From assembly GCA_938016505.1 (NCBI GenBank), contig CALLWN010000284.1:1-9154 (forward strand): a stretch of DNA of 9,154 nt, given 5' to 3'. The notes under the pieces were generated by a model, which was not told the origin of the DNA, searched no databases, and worked only from the letters and a program-made list of their open reading frames with translations. The position numbers and the translations under genes were made by a program. This DNA comes from an uncultured Sphingomonadaceae bacterium (GTDB lineage Bacteria; Pseudomonadota; Alphaproteobacteria; Sphingomonadales; Sphingomonadaceae). This document shows, piece after piece, positions 1-7,107 of this stretch (positions within the stretch are counted from its first letter, which is position 1; each line of letters begins with the position of its first letter).

Positions 1-789
1 GTCGGCCTCGCGCGCCTTGACCGAGCCGCGCGGCTCGCCGCGCCACGCCTTGTAGGTCACGATGAAGCTGTCCTCGTCGAGCATCGCCGACTGGATCCGC
101 GGCCAGGGGCACATGTAGGTGCACACCTGCTCGCGCATGAGGCCGCCCAGCGTGTAGGTGGTGAAGGTGAGGATGCCGATGGCGCCGATGGCCGCCGCCG
201 GGGCCGTCCCGTCGAGAAGCCGGCCGAGAAGCGTCGGCGCGTCCATGAAGTAGAACACCCACGCCCCCCCGGTCAGGAGCGCGATGACGAGCCACGAGAG
301 GTGCACCGCGCCGCGCTTCACGATCTTGGCCGCCGTCCACGGCTCCCGGTCGAGCTTCATCCGGGCGTTGCGGTCACCCTCGATCGCCCGCTCGATCGCC
401 ATGAACAGGTCGGTCCACACCGTCTGCGGGCAGGCATAGCCGCACCATGCCCGCCCGACCGTGGAGGTGATGAGGAACAGCCCGATCGCGGCCATGATGA
501 GAAGGCCGGCCACATAATAGAATTCCTGGGGCCAGATCTCGATCGGCCCCAGGAAGAAGCGGCGGTTGGCAAGATCGACCAGAACCGCCTGGTCGGGCGC
601 GTAGGGGCCGCGGTCCCAGCGGAGCCACGGCGTCACATAGTAGATCGCAAGTGTGATGACGAGGATCGCCCACTTGAGCCGCCGGAACGGCCCCTCGACC
701 TTTCTCGGATAGACCTTCCGCCGCTTCTGGAAGAAGGTGATGGGCGGCCGCGACGGCGCAGACGGGGGCACGGGCAGCGGCGCGTTCAT
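1..789 (-). CDS. ccoG: CcoG (FixG/RdxA) cbb3 oxidase assembly protein, C-terminus cut off by window edge
   Basis: The 263 visible codons run without a stop from an ATG at 789 to the left edge, so the C-terminal part is missing. CcoG is a polytopic inner-membrane ferredoxin-like protein needed for assembly of cbb3 oxidase, and it has been described as a cupric reductase serving the CuB site. Family blocks visible are YPRKVEGPFRRLKWAILV (residues about 27-44), the PWLRWDRGPYAPDQAVLVD region (54-72), FFLGPIEIWPQEFYY (78-92), GRAWCGYACPQTVWTDLF (112-129, Cys116 and Cys120) and REQVCTYMCPWPRIQSAM (219-236, Cys223 and Cys227). Hydrophobic segments lie near 40-53, 91-110, 162-181 and 198-215. The later 4Fe-4S CxxCxxCxxxCP motifs of the family would lie outside the window. 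The start follows the ccoP stop by 2 nt, with GGGAG 5 nt upstream, so it is the last visible gene of the ccoNOQP operon. Confidence 0.95.
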   Translation of the reverse strand, partial: MNAPLPVPPSAPSRPPITFFQKRRKVYPRKVEGPFRRLKWAILVITLAIYYVTPWLRWDRGPYAPDQAVLVDLANRRFFLGPIEIWPQEFYYVAGLLIMAAIGLFLITSTVGRAWCGYACPQTVWTDLFMAIERAIEGDRNARMKLDREPWTAAKIVKRGAVHLSWLVIALLTGGAWVFYFMDAPTLLGRLLDGTAPAAAIGAIGILTFTTYTLGGLMREQVCTYMCPWPRIQSAMLDEDSFIVTYKAWRGEPRGSVKAREAD

Positions 790-791
790 CG

Positions 792-1682
792 TCACTCCCC
801 GCCGCCGAGGCTGTGGACATAGGCCGCGAGCTTCCGGATCGTCACATCGTCGAGCCGCTGGCTCCACCCCGGCATCACCCCGTTGCGCGCGCTCCAGATG
901 GTGTTGGTCAGGCTCTCCCGGTCCCCGCCATAGAGCCAGATCGCATCCGTCAGGTTGGGTGCGCCGAGGTCGCGGTTGCCCCGGCCCTCGTCGCCGTGGC
1001 ACGAGGCGCACTGCTCGGCGAAGATGGCAGCGCCCCGCACGGCCCGGCGCGCGTCATGCTCCTGGCCCGAGATGGCGCGCACATGCTCGACCACGTCGCG
1101 CACCTGCGCCCTGTCGAGCAGCCCGTCGCGGCCGAAGGCCGGCATCTGGCTGATCCGGGTCTCGTCATAGCCGGGCGCCCGGATGCCGTGCTGGAGCGTG
1201 ACGTAGAGCGATTCCATGTCGCCGCCCCACAGCCAGTCGTCATCGTTGAGGTTGGGGTAGCCGGGGCCACCGGCGGCGCCTGCGCCATGGCACTGCACGC
1301 AATGGACCTTGAAGGCCGAAGCCCCGCCGGCGACCGCAAGCCGCATCAGCTCCGGGTTGGCCGGAAGCTCGGTGATCGGGGTCTCGGCGATCCGGCGCAG
1401 GCTTTCGGCCCGCGACGCCTCGACTGCCGCCATCTGGTCGGCGAGCCGGCCCCGGCTCGACCAGCCGAGCGCGCCGCCAGTCGAGGCGTTGAGACCGGGC
1501 CAGGCCGGGTAGGCGATGGTGAACACCACCGCCCAGACGATGGTGGCGACGAGGATGAAGAGCCACCAGCGCGGCAGCGGGTTGTTGTACTCCTCGATCC
1601 CGTCCCATTCGTGGCCGGTCGTGGTGGCGGTGGTGTTGCCGGCCACCCTGGGCCCCACCCCGGACCGTTGCGGCTCGCTCAT
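792..1682 (-). CDS. ccoP: cbb3-type cytochrome c oxidase subunit III (CcoP/FixP), dihaem cytochrome c
   Basis: This 296-residue protein matches CcoP in length and layout. It is the membrane-anchored dihaem subunit that takes electrons from periplasmic donors and passes them towards CcoO and CcoN. The N-terminus carries the family block HEWDGIEEYNNPLPRWWLFI (24-43), which leads into one transmembrane helix (about 39-58). Two periplasmic cytochrome c domains follow. The first has CVQCH at 128-132 and a likely Met ligand in SQMPAFG (Met180). The second has CASCH at 225-229 and a likely Met ligand in GVMPGW (Met270). Each has a paired WLWGGD / WLYGGD block. The start ATG overlaps the ccoQ stop as ATGA, with AGGAG 7 nt upstream inside ccoQ, so translation is probably coupled. 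No key residue appears to be missing. Confidence 0.97.
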   Translation of the reverse strand: MSEPQRSGVGPRVAGNTTATTTGHEWDGIEEYNNPLPRWWLFILVATIVWAVVFTIAYPAWPGLNASTGGALGWSSRGRLADQMAAVEASRAESLRRIAETPITELPANPELMRLAVAGGASAFKVHCVQCHGAGAAGGPGYPNLNDDDWLWGGDMESLYVTLQHGIRAPGYDETRISQMPAFGRDGLLDRAQVRDVVEHVRAISGQEHDARRAVRGAAIFAEQCASCHGDEGRGNRDLGAPNLTDAIWLYGGDRESLTNTIWSARNGVMPGWSQRLDDVTIRKLAAYVHSLGGGE

Positions 1683-1870
1683 TTCCCGTCTCCTGCGCGC
1701 GCCGGCTCCGGCAGAGGTGCATCATCGTCACCAAGCGGGATCATCCGCGCCGCGGCGTGGTGGGCCCGCGCGCCGGGGCGGAAGGTCCAGCCCACCGCAC
1801 CGGCGAACACCAGCACCAGGAACAACAGGCCCCAGCTGTCGGCGAAGTGGCGCAGCACCTCATGGGTCAT
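1679..1870 (-). CDS. ccoQ: CcoQ/FixQ small membrane subunit of cbb3 oxidase
   Basis: This 63-residue protein has one hydrophobic helix (about 13-30, starting [13 protein letters not shown]) followed by a positively charged, Pro/Ala-rich tail ending in an acidic stretch. That is the usual shape of CcoQ, which has no cofactor and helps stabilise or assemble the cbb3 complex. The family is short and poorly conserved, so the call rests on position between ccoO and ccoP as much as on sequence. The post-helix stretch WTFRPG resembles the conserved segment after the helix in other CcoQ proteins. The start overlaps the ccoO stop by 4 nt (ATGA) and has GAGGAG 8 nt upstream. Its own stop overlaps the ccoP start in the same way. 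Confidence 0.92.
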   Translation of the reverse strand: MTHEVLRHFADSWGLLFLVLVFAGAVGWTFRPGARAHHAAARMIPLGDDDAPLPEPARAGDGK

Positions 1871-2616
1871 CGCCGGTTCTCCTCGGGCACATAGCTCGAG
1901 AAGTCGACCAGCGTGCCCAGCATCTGCAGATAGGCAACCAGCGCGTCCATCTCGGTCAGCCTGTCGGGGTTGCCGTCGAAGTCGCGGACATTGACCCGCT
2001 CGCCATAGCGCTCGACAAGGCCGGACGTGTCGGAGTCCGGATCGGCCTGCGCCCTGAGGTCGGCAAGGGCATTGGCGAAATGCGCTTCTTCATAGGGCAC
2101 CCCGACCCGCGCCAGCGCCTTGAGGTGGCTGGCCATGTCGCGGGTGTCGAGGTCGCGCGCCTTCAGGAAGGCGTAGGCCGGCATGATCGATTCCGGCACC
2201 ACCGACTTGGGCGCGACGAGATGCTGGACATGCCATTCGTCCGAATAGCGCCCGCCGAGCCTCGCAAGATCGGGCCCGGTCCGCTTCGAGCCCCACTGGA
2301 ACGGGTGGTCGTACATGCTCTCGGCGGCCAGGCTGTAGTGCCCGTAGCGCTCGATCTCGTCGCGGAACGGCCGCACCATCTGCGAGTGGCAGTTGTAGCA
2401 GCCCTCGCGGATGTAGATGTTGCGCCCGGCCAGCTCGAGCGGCGTGTAGGGCCGCATGCCTTCCACCTTCTCCAGCGTGTTCTGCATGAAGAACAGCGGA
2501 ACAAGCTCCACGATCCCGCCGATCGTCACCACCAGCAGCGCGAGCACTGCCAGGAGGGTGATGTTGCGCTCGATCCGGCCGTGGAAGCCGCCGGTCATCT
2601 CGCTGCCCGTCGCCAT
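1867..2616 (-). CDS. ccoO: cbb3-type cytochrome c oxidase subunit II (CcoO/FixO), monohaem cytochrome c
   Basis: CcoO is the membrane-anchored monohaem cytochrome c that transfers electrons to CcoN. The 249-residue product has a short cytoplasmic N-terminus, one transmembrane helix (about 19-43), the block [19 protein letters not shown] (57-75), the haem site CYNCH at 73-77 followed by [10 protein letters not shown], the [20 protein letters not shown] region (104-123), and a Met ligand in PESIMPAY (Met145). Length and order match the family. The reading frame is open further upstream, to 2802, but that part lies inside ccoN. The chosen ATG (2614-2616) has GGAGG 6 nt upstream; the adjacent ATG at 2617-2619 would add one residue at a less good spacing, and ATG 2596-2598 is a weaker alternative. 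The ccoN stop is 10 nt upstream. Confidence 0.96.
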   Translation of the reverse strand: MATGSEMTGGFHGRIERNITLLAVLALLVVTIGGIVELVPLFFMQNTLEKVEGMRPYTPLELAGRNIYIREGCYNCHSQMVRPFRDEIERYGHYSLAAESMYDHPFQWGSKRTGPDLARLGGRYSDEWHVQHLVAPKSVVPESIMPAYAFLKARDLDTRDMASHLKALARVGVPYEEAHFANALADLRAQADPDSDTSGLVERYGERVNVRDFDGNPDRLTEMDALVAYLQMLGTLVDFSSYVPEENRR

Positions 2617-2626
2617 CATCCGCCTC

Positions 2627-4339
2627 CTACTCTGCAGCCACCGGCTGGGCGCCCCGCGCCCCCGGCCCGAGCGGCACGTCGCGCCCGGGCACATGCACCG
2701 GCCCGGCATCGAGCGGCGCCTCGTCGCGCACCCGCCCGCGGATGGTCTGGACGATGTTCCAGGCGAGGATGGCCGCACCCGAGAGGTAGAGCAGCCCGCC
2801 AAGCAGCCGGATCACATAATAGGGATGCATCGCGGCGACGACCTCGGCGAACGACCACACCAGGAAGCCCTCGGCGTTGTACTCGCGCCACATGAGCCCC
2901 TGCATGATGCCGGCGACCCACATCGAGGCAGTGTAGAGCGCGATCCCCGCCATCGCCAGCCAGAAGTGCCAGTTCACCAGCCTGAGCGAGTAGAGCCGGG
3001 CCCGACCCCACAGCCGCGGCACCATGAAGTACATCGCGCCAAAGCTGATCATCCCCACCCAGCCGAGCGCGCCGGAATGGACATGGCCGACCGTCCAGTC
3101 AGTGTAGTGCGACAACGAGTTGACCGCCTTGATCGACATCACCGGCCCCTCGAAGGTCGACATGCCGTAGAAGGCGACTGCTGCCACGAACATCCGGATG
3201 ATCGGGTCGGTCCTGATCTTGTCCCACGCCCCCTCGAGCGTCATCAGCCCGTTGATCATCCCGCCCCAGCTCGGCATCCACAGCACCACCGAAAACGCCA
3301 TGCCGAGCGTCTGCGCCCAGTCGGGCAGGGCAGTGTAGTGAAGATGGTGGGGCCCGGCCCAGATGTAGAGGAAGATGAGGCTCCAGAAGTGGACGATCGA
3401 CAGCCGGTAGGAATAGACCGGCCGGTTCGCCTGCTTGGGGACGAAATAGTACATCATGCCGAGGAAGCCGGCGGTCAGGAAGAACCCCACCGCATTATGC
3501 CCGTACCACCATTGGGTCAGCGCATCCTGAACACCGGCAAACAGCGAATAGCTCTTGGTCGAAAGCCCCACCGGCATCGCGAGGTTGTTGACGATGTGGA
3601 GCATCGCGATCGTCACGATGAAGGCAAGGTAGAACCAGTTGGCCACATAGATATGCGGCTCGCGCCGGCGGACGATGGTGCCGAGGAACACAATGAAATA
3701 AGCCACCCACACGATGGTCAGCCAGAGGTCGACATACCACTCCGGTTCGGCATATTCCCGCGACTGGGTGATGCCGAGCACATAGCCCGAGGCGGCAAGC
3801 ACGATGAACAGCTGGTAACCCCAGAACACGAACCAGGCGAGACCGGGCGCGAACAGCCGGGCCCGGCAGGTCCGCTGCACCACGTAGAAGCTCGTCGCGA
3901 TCAGCGCGTTTCCGCCAAAGGCGAAGATCACCGCCGAGGTGTGCAGCGGCCGCAGTCGGCCGAAGCTCGTGTACTCGAACCCGAGGTTCAGAACCGGGAA
4001 GGCCAGCTGGGCTGCGATCCACACCCCGGCAAGCAGCCCCACCACCGCCCAGAAGACCGTCGCGATCGCGCCGGCGCGGATCACGCTGTCGACATAGCCC
4101 GGCCCGGCGTCGGGCAGGATGAAGCTGCCGTCGGGCAGGTTCCGGTAACGCGCGAGCCACGCCACCCCGCCAGCCGCAAAAGCCAGCATCATCACGCTCA
4201 TGTGGATCGCAAATCCCCGGTCATCGGTGAGCGCGAGCGCCAGGAAGGCAAGGAAGGCGAGCGCGAACAACCCGGCCGCCGGCAGGTAGACGCCAGACGC
4301 GCGCGCGGTCTCCTGTCTCTCGCTGGTCAAAGCGTCCAT
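2627..4339 (-). CDS. ccoN: cbb3-type cytochrome c oxidase catalytic subunit I (CcoN/FixN)
   Basis: CcoN is the haem-copper oxidase core that reduces O2 to water at a high-spin haem b3-CuB centre and pumps protons. The 570-residue product has about a dozen or more hydrophobic helices and the cbb3 ligand set: a low-spin haem b His in [14 protein letters not shown] (His133), a CuB His in [12 protein letters not shown] (His281), the His-crosslinked Tyr325 and CuB pair His331-His332 in [19 protein letters not shown], and the haem b3/b ligands His419 and His421 in [11 protein letters not shown]. The spacing from His281 to Tyr325, His331/332 and His419/421 agrees with the known Pseudomonas stutzeri numbering. 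The ATG at 4337-4339 has AGGAG 6 nt upstream. A longer frame starting with TTG at 4423 would begin inside the FNR-type box and was rejected. The protein has an N-terminal extension relative to gammaproteobacterial CcoN and a Pro/Ala/Gly-rich tail of about 30 residues. Confidence 0.97.
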   Translation of the reverse strand: MDALTSERQETARASGVYLPAAGLFALAFLAFLALALTDDRGFAIHMSVMMLAFAAGGVAWLARYRNLPDGSFILPDAGPGYVDSVIRAGAIATVFWAVVGLLAGVWIAAQLAFPVLNLGFEYTSFGRLRPLHTSAVIFAFGGNALIATSFYVVQRTCRARLFAPGLAWFVFWGYQLFIVLAASGYVLGITQSREYAEPEWYVDLWLTIVWVAYFIVFLGTIVRRREPHIYVANWFYLAFIVTIAMLHIVNNLAMPVGLSTKSYSLFAGVQDALTQWWYGHNAVGFFLTAGFLGMMYYFVPKQANRPVYSYRLSIVHFWSLIFLYIWAGPHHLHYTALPDWAQTLGMAFSVVLWMPSWGGMINGLMTLEGAWDKIRTDPIIRMFVAAVAFYGMSTFEGPVMSIKAVNSLSHYTDWTVGHVHSGALGWVGMISFGAMYFMVPRLWGRARLYSLRLVNWHFWLAMAGIALYTASMWVAGIMQGLMWREYNAEGFLVWSFAEVVAAMHPYYVIRLLGGLLYLSGAAILAWNIVQTIRGRVRDEAPLDAGPVHVPGRDVPLGPGARGAQPVAAE

Positions 4340-4409
4340 GCCTGTCTCCTGCTGGCAGGGGCTCACCCCCGCATCGTGCACGCTCTGGCGCGCCTGCAGT
4401 CCACTGCCC

Positions 4410-4423
4410 TTGACGCCAGTCAA
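4410..4423 (-). promoter_or_regulatory. FNR/FixK-type binding site (anaerobox) for the cco operon
   Basis: The 14-mer TTGACGCCAGTCAA has perfect dyad symmetry in its arms, TTGAC-N4-GTCAA, which is the consensus for FixK/FNR-family activators. Its centre (4416.5) is 77 nt upstream of the ccoN ATG. If it acts at the usual class II position (-41.5), transcription would start near 4375 and leave an untranslated leader of about 35 nt. This is the standard way cbb3 operons are induced under oxygen limitation. I see no convincing -10 hexamer in the GC-rich DNA where one would be expected, which fits an activator-dependent promoter. Confidence 0.88.
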
Positions 4424-4448
4424 AGCCGGCGGGCGTTCGGCCCGCCGG
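4422..4448 (-). terminator. Probable rho-independent terminator after tmk
   Basis: A perfect 9-bp stem (CCGGCGGGC / GCCCGCCGG, arms 4426-4434 and 4440-4448) with a 5-nt loop lies 23 nt past the tmk stop. On the minus strand it is followed by C and three T residues. The T tract is short, so the strength is uncertain, but the position between tmk and the cco promoter is right for a terminator. It directly abuts the FNR-type box and shares the TTT with its edge. Confidence 0.6.
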
Positions 4449-4471
4449 AAGCCGTGCAGGCGGGCGCTGCG

Positions 4472-5122
4472 TCAGCGTGCCGCAGCTTCGTCCCGGGCAG
4501 GCCCGAGCAGCCGGGCCACCCGCGCTGCCACCTCGCCTGCCACCGTCGCCGCATCGCGCGCGGCGTCGATCCGCACGATCCGCGGGTCGGCTGCCGCCAG
4601 CGCGGCAAAGCCGGCGCGCACCGCCTCGTGGAAGGCCCGGTCATGCGCCTCGAACCGGTCGCCGCCTCGCTTTCGCGCGGCCGCCCGGCGCAGCCCCTCC
4701 TCGACCGGCAGGTCGAGCCACAGCACGAGATCGGGCCACAGCGCGCCGGTCGCAAAATCGTGGAGCGTCCTCAGCACTTCGAGGTCGAGCCCCTTGCCGT
4801 GGCCCTGGTAGGCAAGCGTCGAATGGACGAACCGGTCGACCAGAACCAGCCGCCCGGCCGCGAGCGCCGGGCGGATCCGCCGGGCGACATGGTCGGCCCG
4901 GGCCGCCGCGATCAGCAGCGCGTCGGTCTCGGGTACCCAGCGATCGGCCGCCCCGGTCACGAACAGGTCGCGGATGGCCTCGGCGCCGGGGGTGCCGCCC
5001 GGCTCGCGCGTGGTCTCCACCGCCGCGCCGCGCCCGACCAGCCACTCCGCCAGCCGCGCCACCTGGGTCGACTTGCCCACCCCCTCCCCGCCCTCGAAGG
5101 CAATGAGCATCCCAGCGTGCAT
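4472..5122 (-). CDS. tmk: Thymidylate kinase (dTMP kinase)
   Basis: This enzyme phosphorylates dTMP to dTDP with ATP in the cytoplasm, an essential step to dTTP. The 216-residue product has the P-loop FEGGEGVGKST (9-19), the substrate-binding block TTREPGGTPGAEAIR (37-51), the DR motif VLVDRFVHSTLAYQG (93-107, Asp96-Arg97) and an Arg-rich LID segment RRAAARKRGGDRFE (146-159), as in bacterial TMPKs with catalytic Arg in the LID. Length is normal. ATG at 5122 is preferred because of the G-rich GAGGGGG site upstream; ATG at 5110 (starting MLIAFEGG) is possible. It lies 12 nt after rlpA and is the last gene of the mltB-rlpA-tmk cluster before the hairpin at 4426-4448. In many alphaproteobacteria dacC and holB flank tmk; neither is seen here. 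Confidence 0.96.
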   Translation of the reverse strand: MHAGMLIAFEGGEGVGKSTQVARLAEWLVGRGAAVETTREPGGTPGAEAIRDLFVTGAADRWVPETDALLIAAARADHVARRIRPALAAGRLVLVDRFVHSTLAYQGHGKGLDLEVLRTLHDFATGALWPDLVLWLDLPVEEGLRRAAARKRGGDRFEAHDRAFHEAVRAGFAALAAADPRIVRIDAARDAATVAGEVAARVARLLGPARDEAAAR

Positions 5123-5134
5123 CCCCCGTCCCCC

Positions 5135-5935
5135 TCAGCCGCGCACCAGCGCCGCATCGGCAAAGCCGCGCGCCCGCGCCGCCTCGAGCGCCCGCCTCGC
5201 CTCCGCCTCGCTCGCAAACGGCCCGAGCCTGACCCGCCACAGCCCGGTGCCCGAAGGCTCGGTCCGCCCCGGCGCCACGTCGGCAAGATCCCCGGCGAGG
5301 AACTGGGCGCGCCCCGGGTCGGAGAGTGCCGCCACCTGCACGAACAGCCCACCAGGCAAAGACGCCGGCGCAACCGGCCGCGCCTCTGCCGCACCCCGCA
5401 CCGGCGCAGGCACTGGCCCCTGCCGCAGCGGCGGGGTTGAAAGGGCCCAGTCGCCGGCGGGAAAGACCCGCCGCACCCTGACCCGCGCCAGCCCGGGCCC
5501 ATCCACGCCCAGAAGCTGCGCCGAGCGCCGCGACAGGTCGATGATCCGCCCCTCCACAAACGGCCCGCGGTCGTTGATCCTGACCACCAGCCGCCGGCCA
5601 TTGTCGAGGTTGGTCACCTCGACGAAGCTCGGCATCGGCAGGGTCCGGTGCGCTGCCGTCAGCGCATCCTGGTCATAGGTCTCGCCGTTGGCGGTCGAAA
5701 GGGCGTGGAAGCCCGGCCCGTACCAGCTTGCAATCCCCCCCTCCACATAGCCCCGGTCGTCGACCGGCACATAGGTCCTGCCGAACACCGTGTAGGGCCG
5801 CCCCAGCTTCACGCCGGAAGGCGCGGCGGGCGCTGCCGCCGGCGGCGGTGCCGGCGCCTTCGCGGGCCCGGCCGCCCGGTCGCGGGCGCAGGCCGCCAGC
5901 AGCATCAGCGCGAGCAGGCTAGCGGCGAACCGCAT
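5135..5935 (-). CDS. rlpA: RlpA-family septal lytic transglycosylase lipoprotein (DPBB + SPOR)
   Basis: RlpA is an outer-membrane lipoprotein; in Pseudomonas it cleaves peptidoglycan strands lacking stem peptides and acts at the septum. The 266-residue product begins with a lipoprotein signal peptide, MRFAASLLALMLLAAC, with the lipobox Cys at 16. A Pro/Ala linker (about 20-40) follows, then the double-psi beta-barrel domain (about 64-160) with GGIASWYGPGFHALSTANGE, TAAHRTLP (His96) and VRINDRGPF (Asp122); Glu85, His96 and Asp122 match conserved family positions. A second linker leads to a C-terminal SPOR domain (about 195-266, GLFVQVAAL ... LWRVRLGPF), which binds denuded septal glycan. The frame also allows an ATG at 5962, giving nine more residues (MRFRLRCLP). 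Neither start has a strong Shine-Dalgarno site, so coupling with the overlapping mltB end is likely. The chosen start overlaps mltB by 17 nt. Confidence 0.93.
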   Translation of the reverse strand: MRFAASLLALMLLAACARDRAAGPAKAPAPPPAAAPAAPSGVKLGRPYTVFGRTYVPVDDRGYVEGGIASWYGPGFHALSTANGETYDQDALTAAHRTLPMPSFVEVTNLDNGRRLVVRINDRGPFVEGRIIDLSRRSAQLLGVDGPGLARVRVRRVFPAGDWALSTPPLRQGPVPAPVRGAAEARPVAPASLPGGLFVQVAALSDPGRAQFLAGDLADVAPGRTEPSGTGLWRVRLGPFASEAEARRALEAARARGFADAALVRG

Positions 5936-6941
5936 CGGCAAGCAGCGCAACCGAAAGCGCATAGAAATTCGAACAGTTGTATCCCAGCAGCGCCCGGTAG
6001 CTCGCGGTCGTCAGATAGGCCGCGCCGCCCGGCCCGTCGGGCTCGACCAGGCTCATCGCCACTTCCTGGTCGGGCCAGCGTCCGCCGGCGGCCGCCACGA
6101 AGCCCAGCGCCTGCCAGTCGCGCGCGGGCAACCAGCGGCTGTGCCGCTCGAGTGGCCGCACGCAGCGCGTCGGCGCCTCGGGGTTCACGACGCTCGCCCG
6201 GTCGAACCCGGCCGGCACCTGCACTTCAAGCCCCCAGCCCACCCCCGGCTGCCAGCCGGCATGCTTCAGATAGTTGGCGATCGAGGCCAGCGTGTCGGGC
6301 ACCGAGCCCCAGATGTCGGCCCGGCCATCGCCGTCGCCATCGACCGCATGGGCAAGGTAGGAGGAGGGGAGGAACTGGGGCTGGCCCATCGCGCCCGCCC
6401 ATGAGCCGCGCATCTCCTCGGGCCGCGCATGCCCCTCGCCCACCATGCGGATCGCGGCATCGAGCTCGCGGGTGAAGAGCGCCTCGCGCCGCCCGTCATA
6501 GGCAAGGCTCGCAAGCGCCGGAATGACGGCGATGTTTCCCGTCATCCGACCATAGCTGGTCTCCATCCCCCAGATGCCGACGAGGATCTCGGCGGGCACG
6601 CCATGGTCGCGCGCCGCAGCCGCTGCCGGTGCCTGCCAGCGCTCGGCCATCCCCCGCCCCTCGGCGATCCGGTCCGCGGTCAGCCGGCGGGCGAGATAGT
6701 TGGCAAAGACATTGCGCTGGCCGCTGTCGTCGGGCTGGCTGCGGTCGAGCGCGACCACGCGGCCATTGAAGCCGACGCCGGCCAGCGCCCGGTCGAGCCA
6801 CTCGGCCTTCAGCCCGCGCGCCTCGGCGCCGCTGCGGTAGCGGGCCAGCCAGTCGGCGAAGCCGGCGCCGGCCGGCGCCTGTGCTGCGGCCGGAAGCGAC
6901 AGCAGCGCGAGCAGCGCGGCAGCGGGCAGAAGCCGGACCAT
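5919..6941 (-). CDS. MltB-type lytic murein transglycosylase (SLT_2 / GH103)
   Basis: This enzyme cleaves the MurNAc-GlcNAc bond of peptidoglycan to give 1,6-anhydro ends in the periplasm. The 340-residue product starts with a Sec signal peptide, MVRLLPAAALLALLSLPAAA, with likely cleavage after AQA (about residue 22) and no lipobox Cys, unlike lipoprotein MltB of E. coli. Conserved blocks are FADWLARYRSGAEARGL (about 28-44), the catalytic region GIWGMETSYGRMTGNI (Glu127), FTRELDAAIRMV, and GSWAGAMGQPQFLPSSY followed by the EF-hand-like DGDGDGRADIW (201-211). The C-terminal part has YLTTASYRALLGYNCSNFYA, typical of the family. The ATG at 6941 has an AGGA site 6 nt upstream; a GTG at 6956 has none. 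Its end overlaps rlpA, so the two wall enzymes are probably co-expressed. Symbols in use for this group vary, so none is assigned. Confidence 0.93.
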   Translation of the reverse strand: MVRLLPAAALLALLSLPAAAQAPAGAGFADWLARYRSGAEARGLKAEWLDRALAGVGFNGRVVALDRSQPDDSGQRNVFANYLARRLTADRIAEGRGMAERWQAPAAAAARDHGVPAEILVGIWGMETSYGRMTGNIAVIPALASLAYDGRREALFTRELDAAIRMVGEGHARPEEMRGSWAGAMGQPQFLPSSYLAHAVDGDGDGRADIWGSVPDTLASIANYLKHAGWQPGVGWGLEVQVPAGFDRASVVNPEAPTRCVRPLERHSRWLPARDWQALGFVAAAGGRWPDQEVAMSLVEPDGPGGAAYLTTASYRALLGYNCSNFYALSVALLADAVRR

Positions 6942-7017
6942 GGCGCTTCCTGCCACAGGGGCGCGCCCGGGTGAATCCCCTTTCGGCGCCGGGGTGGTCG
7001 CGCTACACCCGTCGACC

Positions 7018-7107
7018 GGAGCGGTGGCCGAGGGGTTGAAGGCAGCGGTCTTGAAAACCGCCAGCGGTTCGCGCCGCTCGTGGGTTCGAATCCCACCCGC
7101 TCCGCCA
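7018..7107 (+). tRNA. tRNA-Ser (anticodon UGA), CCA encoded
   Basis: A complete class II (long variable arm) cloverleaf can be folded. The 7-bp acceptor stem GGAGCGG (7018-7024) pairs with CCGCTCC (7097-7103), followed by discriminator G and encoded CCA. The anticodon stem-loop GCGGT-CTTGAAA-ACCGC shows anticodon TGA. The T arm is GTGGG-TTCGAAT-CCCAC (7080-7096). Between them lies a long variable arm with GCGGTTCGCGCCGC, as expected for serine. It is the only plus-strand RNA gene here and is divergent from mltB (76 nt between starts). A TACA-like -10 near 7004-7007 is too weak to call. It reads the UCA codon family and is a common integration site class for mobile elements. Confidence 0.97.

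Noticed and set aside
2617..2802. N-terminal extension of CcoO into ccoN
   Set aside because: The added residues are Arg/Ser/Pro-rich and out of family; the GGAGG before 2616 marks the real start.
4340..4423. N-terminal extension of CcoN starting from TTG at 4423
   Set aside because: It would begin inside the FNR-type box and lacks a ribosome-binding site, whereas the ATG at 4339 has AGGAG at 6 nt.
2456..5440. Very long plus-strand open frame across ccoN, tmk and rlpA
   Set aside because: It is the antisense shadow of strongly conserved minus-strand genes; its His/Pro/Arg-rich translation has no domain and long open frames are expected opposite genes with extreme third-position GC.
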